Assembly (NCBI GenBank): GCA_009363175.1
Contig: CP045205.1
Location: 310,001-374,000, forward strand
Direction: 5' to 3'
DNA: 64,000 nucleotides
From: Citrobacter telavivensis
GTDB taxonomy: Bacteria; Pseudomonadota; Gammaproteobacteria; Enterobacterales; Enterobacteriaceae
In this document: piece after piece, positions 62,520 through 64,000 of the stretch
How the letters are laid out: each line of letters opens with the position of its first letter
Numbering within the stretch: position 1 is the first letter of the stretch
Made by a program: the position numbers and the translations under genes
Notes under the pieces: model-generated
What the model was told of the DNA's origin: nothing
The model's input: the letters and a program-made list of their open reading frames with translations, nothing else
Database searches by the model: none

Positions 62520-64000
62520 ATGCTGTCTTTCTATTATCACAGGGAATTAAAACCGAGAAAAATTGCACTTATTATGAGTGCAATACTGGCCTCCGGGTCC
62601 GCCTGTGCGGCGGATGACTTGCTTTATATAACTCCCGCATCCCCTGAACAAAAGGTCACCATTAATAATGATTCGGTCTGGTCACGCATTAGCGTTTATT
62701 CTCCAAATGCTGACGTAATCGTAAATGGCAAAACAACCGTTAATGGCCAGGCCGGAATTTCACCGGGTGTGGCAATCAGCCAGAACGCTGGAAAGCTGGA
62801 TTTAGGGGATGGTTCCGTTGTGAACTTTACCTCTGATCAGATCCACGCGATTGGTAATGAAGATGTGATTGACCTGAATGGCGACGGTCAATTTACGGCA
62901 AAGAATCTGACGGTCAACAGCACAGGCGCCGCCTTCAACGGGATCGGCGCACATGGCTCGAACCATCTGGTGCTGAAAGGCACCACGAATATTAATCTTA
63001 ATACGACCAAAGAAAACATGCTGTTTCCTATGGCCCGCGCCGAAGGGATCTATCTTCAGGGCCATGCGTCAATGGATGCCGAAAATATCAATGTGACCTA
63101 CCGTTCTAATGGTCCGGACACTATTGGTATTAATGAAGCATCCGGCCTTTGGCTATGGAATAATGAAGCCTCGGTTAATATTACCGGGACAACAAATGTT
63201 GACCTTGAAACCTCAACCCAGGGTGCGCTCTATGGGGTAAACCTTGCGGATACAAACGACGCAAATGGCGCCCGCAAGCATGTTTTCATGAATGAAGTTA
63301 ACATCAAAATGCAGAGCAACATCGCCTATAACCCGGCGGTGCATAATGCAGTTTCCGGCTTTTTCACGATTTATGCGAACGCCGAAACGGAAGTTAATAA
63401 GCTGAATATTAATGCGTCCAGCAACAATAACCTTTACGGCCTTCATTTTGGTACAAATACCAGTGACGATAAATCGATCACCACGATCCATGAAGCGAAC
63501 ATCTACCTGAAAGGGGGAGAAAAATCCCGCATTTCAGGGGTCTCTAATTCAGCAAATAACAGCATCATCGGCAAATTAACCGTCGATACTGAAGGCGGCG
63601 AAAACGTCTATTTGCTCGACCGCGTCAGCAAAAAAACACATTTCCTCGGCGACGTCACGCTGGGTAGCCAGAAGGCATACGATACGACCACCGGCACCCT
63701 GTATTCGATTTATAACTCCGCGACGATCGATGGCGTCAAGTTGGTCGCGTGGGGCAAAATCTCTGCCGATCCGTATTCCGTCATTGATATCGCCACGACG
63801 GATAATTCGTATCTTTATGGGGATTCTGAAATCTGGCGAACGATATCGTATTCGAACATCGGCGTCATCAACATGACGCTGAACGGTGGCAATACGCGCT
63901 GGGATATGACCGGAAATTCAAAAGTCACCAACCTGACGCTGAAAGACGCGACGCTGAACTTCCTGCATGAAGACGGCGCCGCAAGCCGATCCACCCGCGC
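62520..64000 (+). CDS. Autotransporter (type Va) passenger, 3' end beyond the window
   Basis: An open frame of 493 codons from ATG at 62520 (AAAGG 8 bases upstream) to the window edge with no stop. Residues 1-30 form a signal peptide (MLSFYYHRELKPRKIALIMS then AILASGSACA). The rest is Asn/Thr/Gly-rich with repeated short beta-strand patterns (NVDLET, VNIKMQ, NKLNIN, ANIYLKGG), as in a beta-helical passenger. NVTL-like repeats near the end (SKVTNLTLKDATLNFLHEDG) are typical of the pertactin-like region before an AIDA-type barrel. It sits downstream of selC, where Salmonella SPI-3 carries the autotransporter misL; orthology is not claimed. The barrel is not visible. Confidence 0.83.
   Translation, partial: MLSFYYHRELKPRKIALIMSAILASGSACAADDLLYITPASPEQKVTINNDSVWSRISVYSPNADVIVNGKTTVNGQAGISPGVAISQNAGKLDLGDGSVVNFTSDQIHAIGNEDVIDLNGDGQFTAKNLTVNSTGAAFNGIGAHGSNHLVLKGTTNINLNTTKENMLFPMARAEGIYLQGHASMDAENINVTYRSNGPDTIGINEASGLWLWNNEASVNITGTTNVDLETSTQGALYGVNLADTNDANGARKHVFMNEVNIKMQSNIAYNPAVHNAVSGFFTIYANAETEVNKLNINASSNNNLYGLHFGTNTSDDKSITTIHEANIYLKGGEKSRISGVSNSANNSIIGKLTVDTEGGENVYLLDRVSKKTHFLGDVTLGSQKAYDTTTGTLYSIYNSATIDGVKLVAWGKISADPYSVIDIATTDNSYLYGDSEIWRTISYSNIGVINMTLNGGNTRWDMTGNSKVTNLTLKDATLNFLHEDGAASRSTR

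Noticed and set aside
62802..63491. Minus-strand open frames inside the autotransporter region
   Set aside because: The plus-strand frame is continuous for 493 codons with a signal peptide, so the minus frames are shadows.

Overview
The window is chromosomal DNA from a member of the Enterobacteriaceae. Gene order follows the E. coli / Salmonella lldRD - trmL - cysE - waa - rph - spoT - yicIJ - selC segment almost gene for gene, and the proteins read as close orthologues of the E. coli ones. Several differences from E. coli K-12 make Citrobacter or a near relative the likely source: no dinD, an intact rph, an added aromatic-acid transporter, an added glycoside PTS cluster, and an autotransporter at selC. 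The genus is an inference; no search was run.

Layout. 1-3974: L-lactate use (lldR, partial, and lldD), then an AAHS-family aromatic-acid transporter that is not part of the K-12 order, then trmL. 4053-7261 (minus): cysE, gpsA, secB, grxC, yibN, linking cysteine, glycerolipid and redox metabolism. 7508-11308 (plus): gpmI, envC, yibQ. 11295-14797 (minus): waaH, then the threonine-degrading pair tdh-kbl. 15013-29292: the lipopolysaccharide core locus. Plus-strand hldD-waaF-waaC-waaL faces the long minus-strand operon waaQ-G-P-(extra GT8)-B-O-R-Y-Z-U, which carries a JUMPstart/ops element upstream and becomes much more AT-rich in its distal half. The set matches the K-12-type outer core, except that an unusual GT8 glycosyltransferase sits where K-12 has waaS.

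29703-50378: conserved housekeeping blocks. These are waaA-coaD, mutM-rpmG-rpmB, radC, coaBC-dut-slmA, rph-pyrE with its attenuator, yicC, yicG, ligB, gmk-rpoZ-spoT-trmH-recG, gltS and xanP. The xanP promoter contains a perfect PurR-like palindrome. 50500-52233 is the AsmA-family gene yicH.

52281-57397 is an added carbohydrate cluster: a Glc-family EIICB PTS permease, a GH4 6-phospho-glycosidase, an RpiR-type regulator and a FucP-like sugar:H+ symporter. A short shared motif (AACAGGT) recurs in both promoter regions. It abuts the conserved alpha-xyloside pair yicI-yicJ.

61395-64000: selC (tRNA-Sec), a classic island attachment site. It is followed by a decayed P4-type integrase fragment joined to the tail of an RmlD-like reductase gene, an AT-rich gap, and the 5' part of a large autotransporter gene that runs off the end of the window. 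This selC-proximal part is the clearest accessory DNA here.
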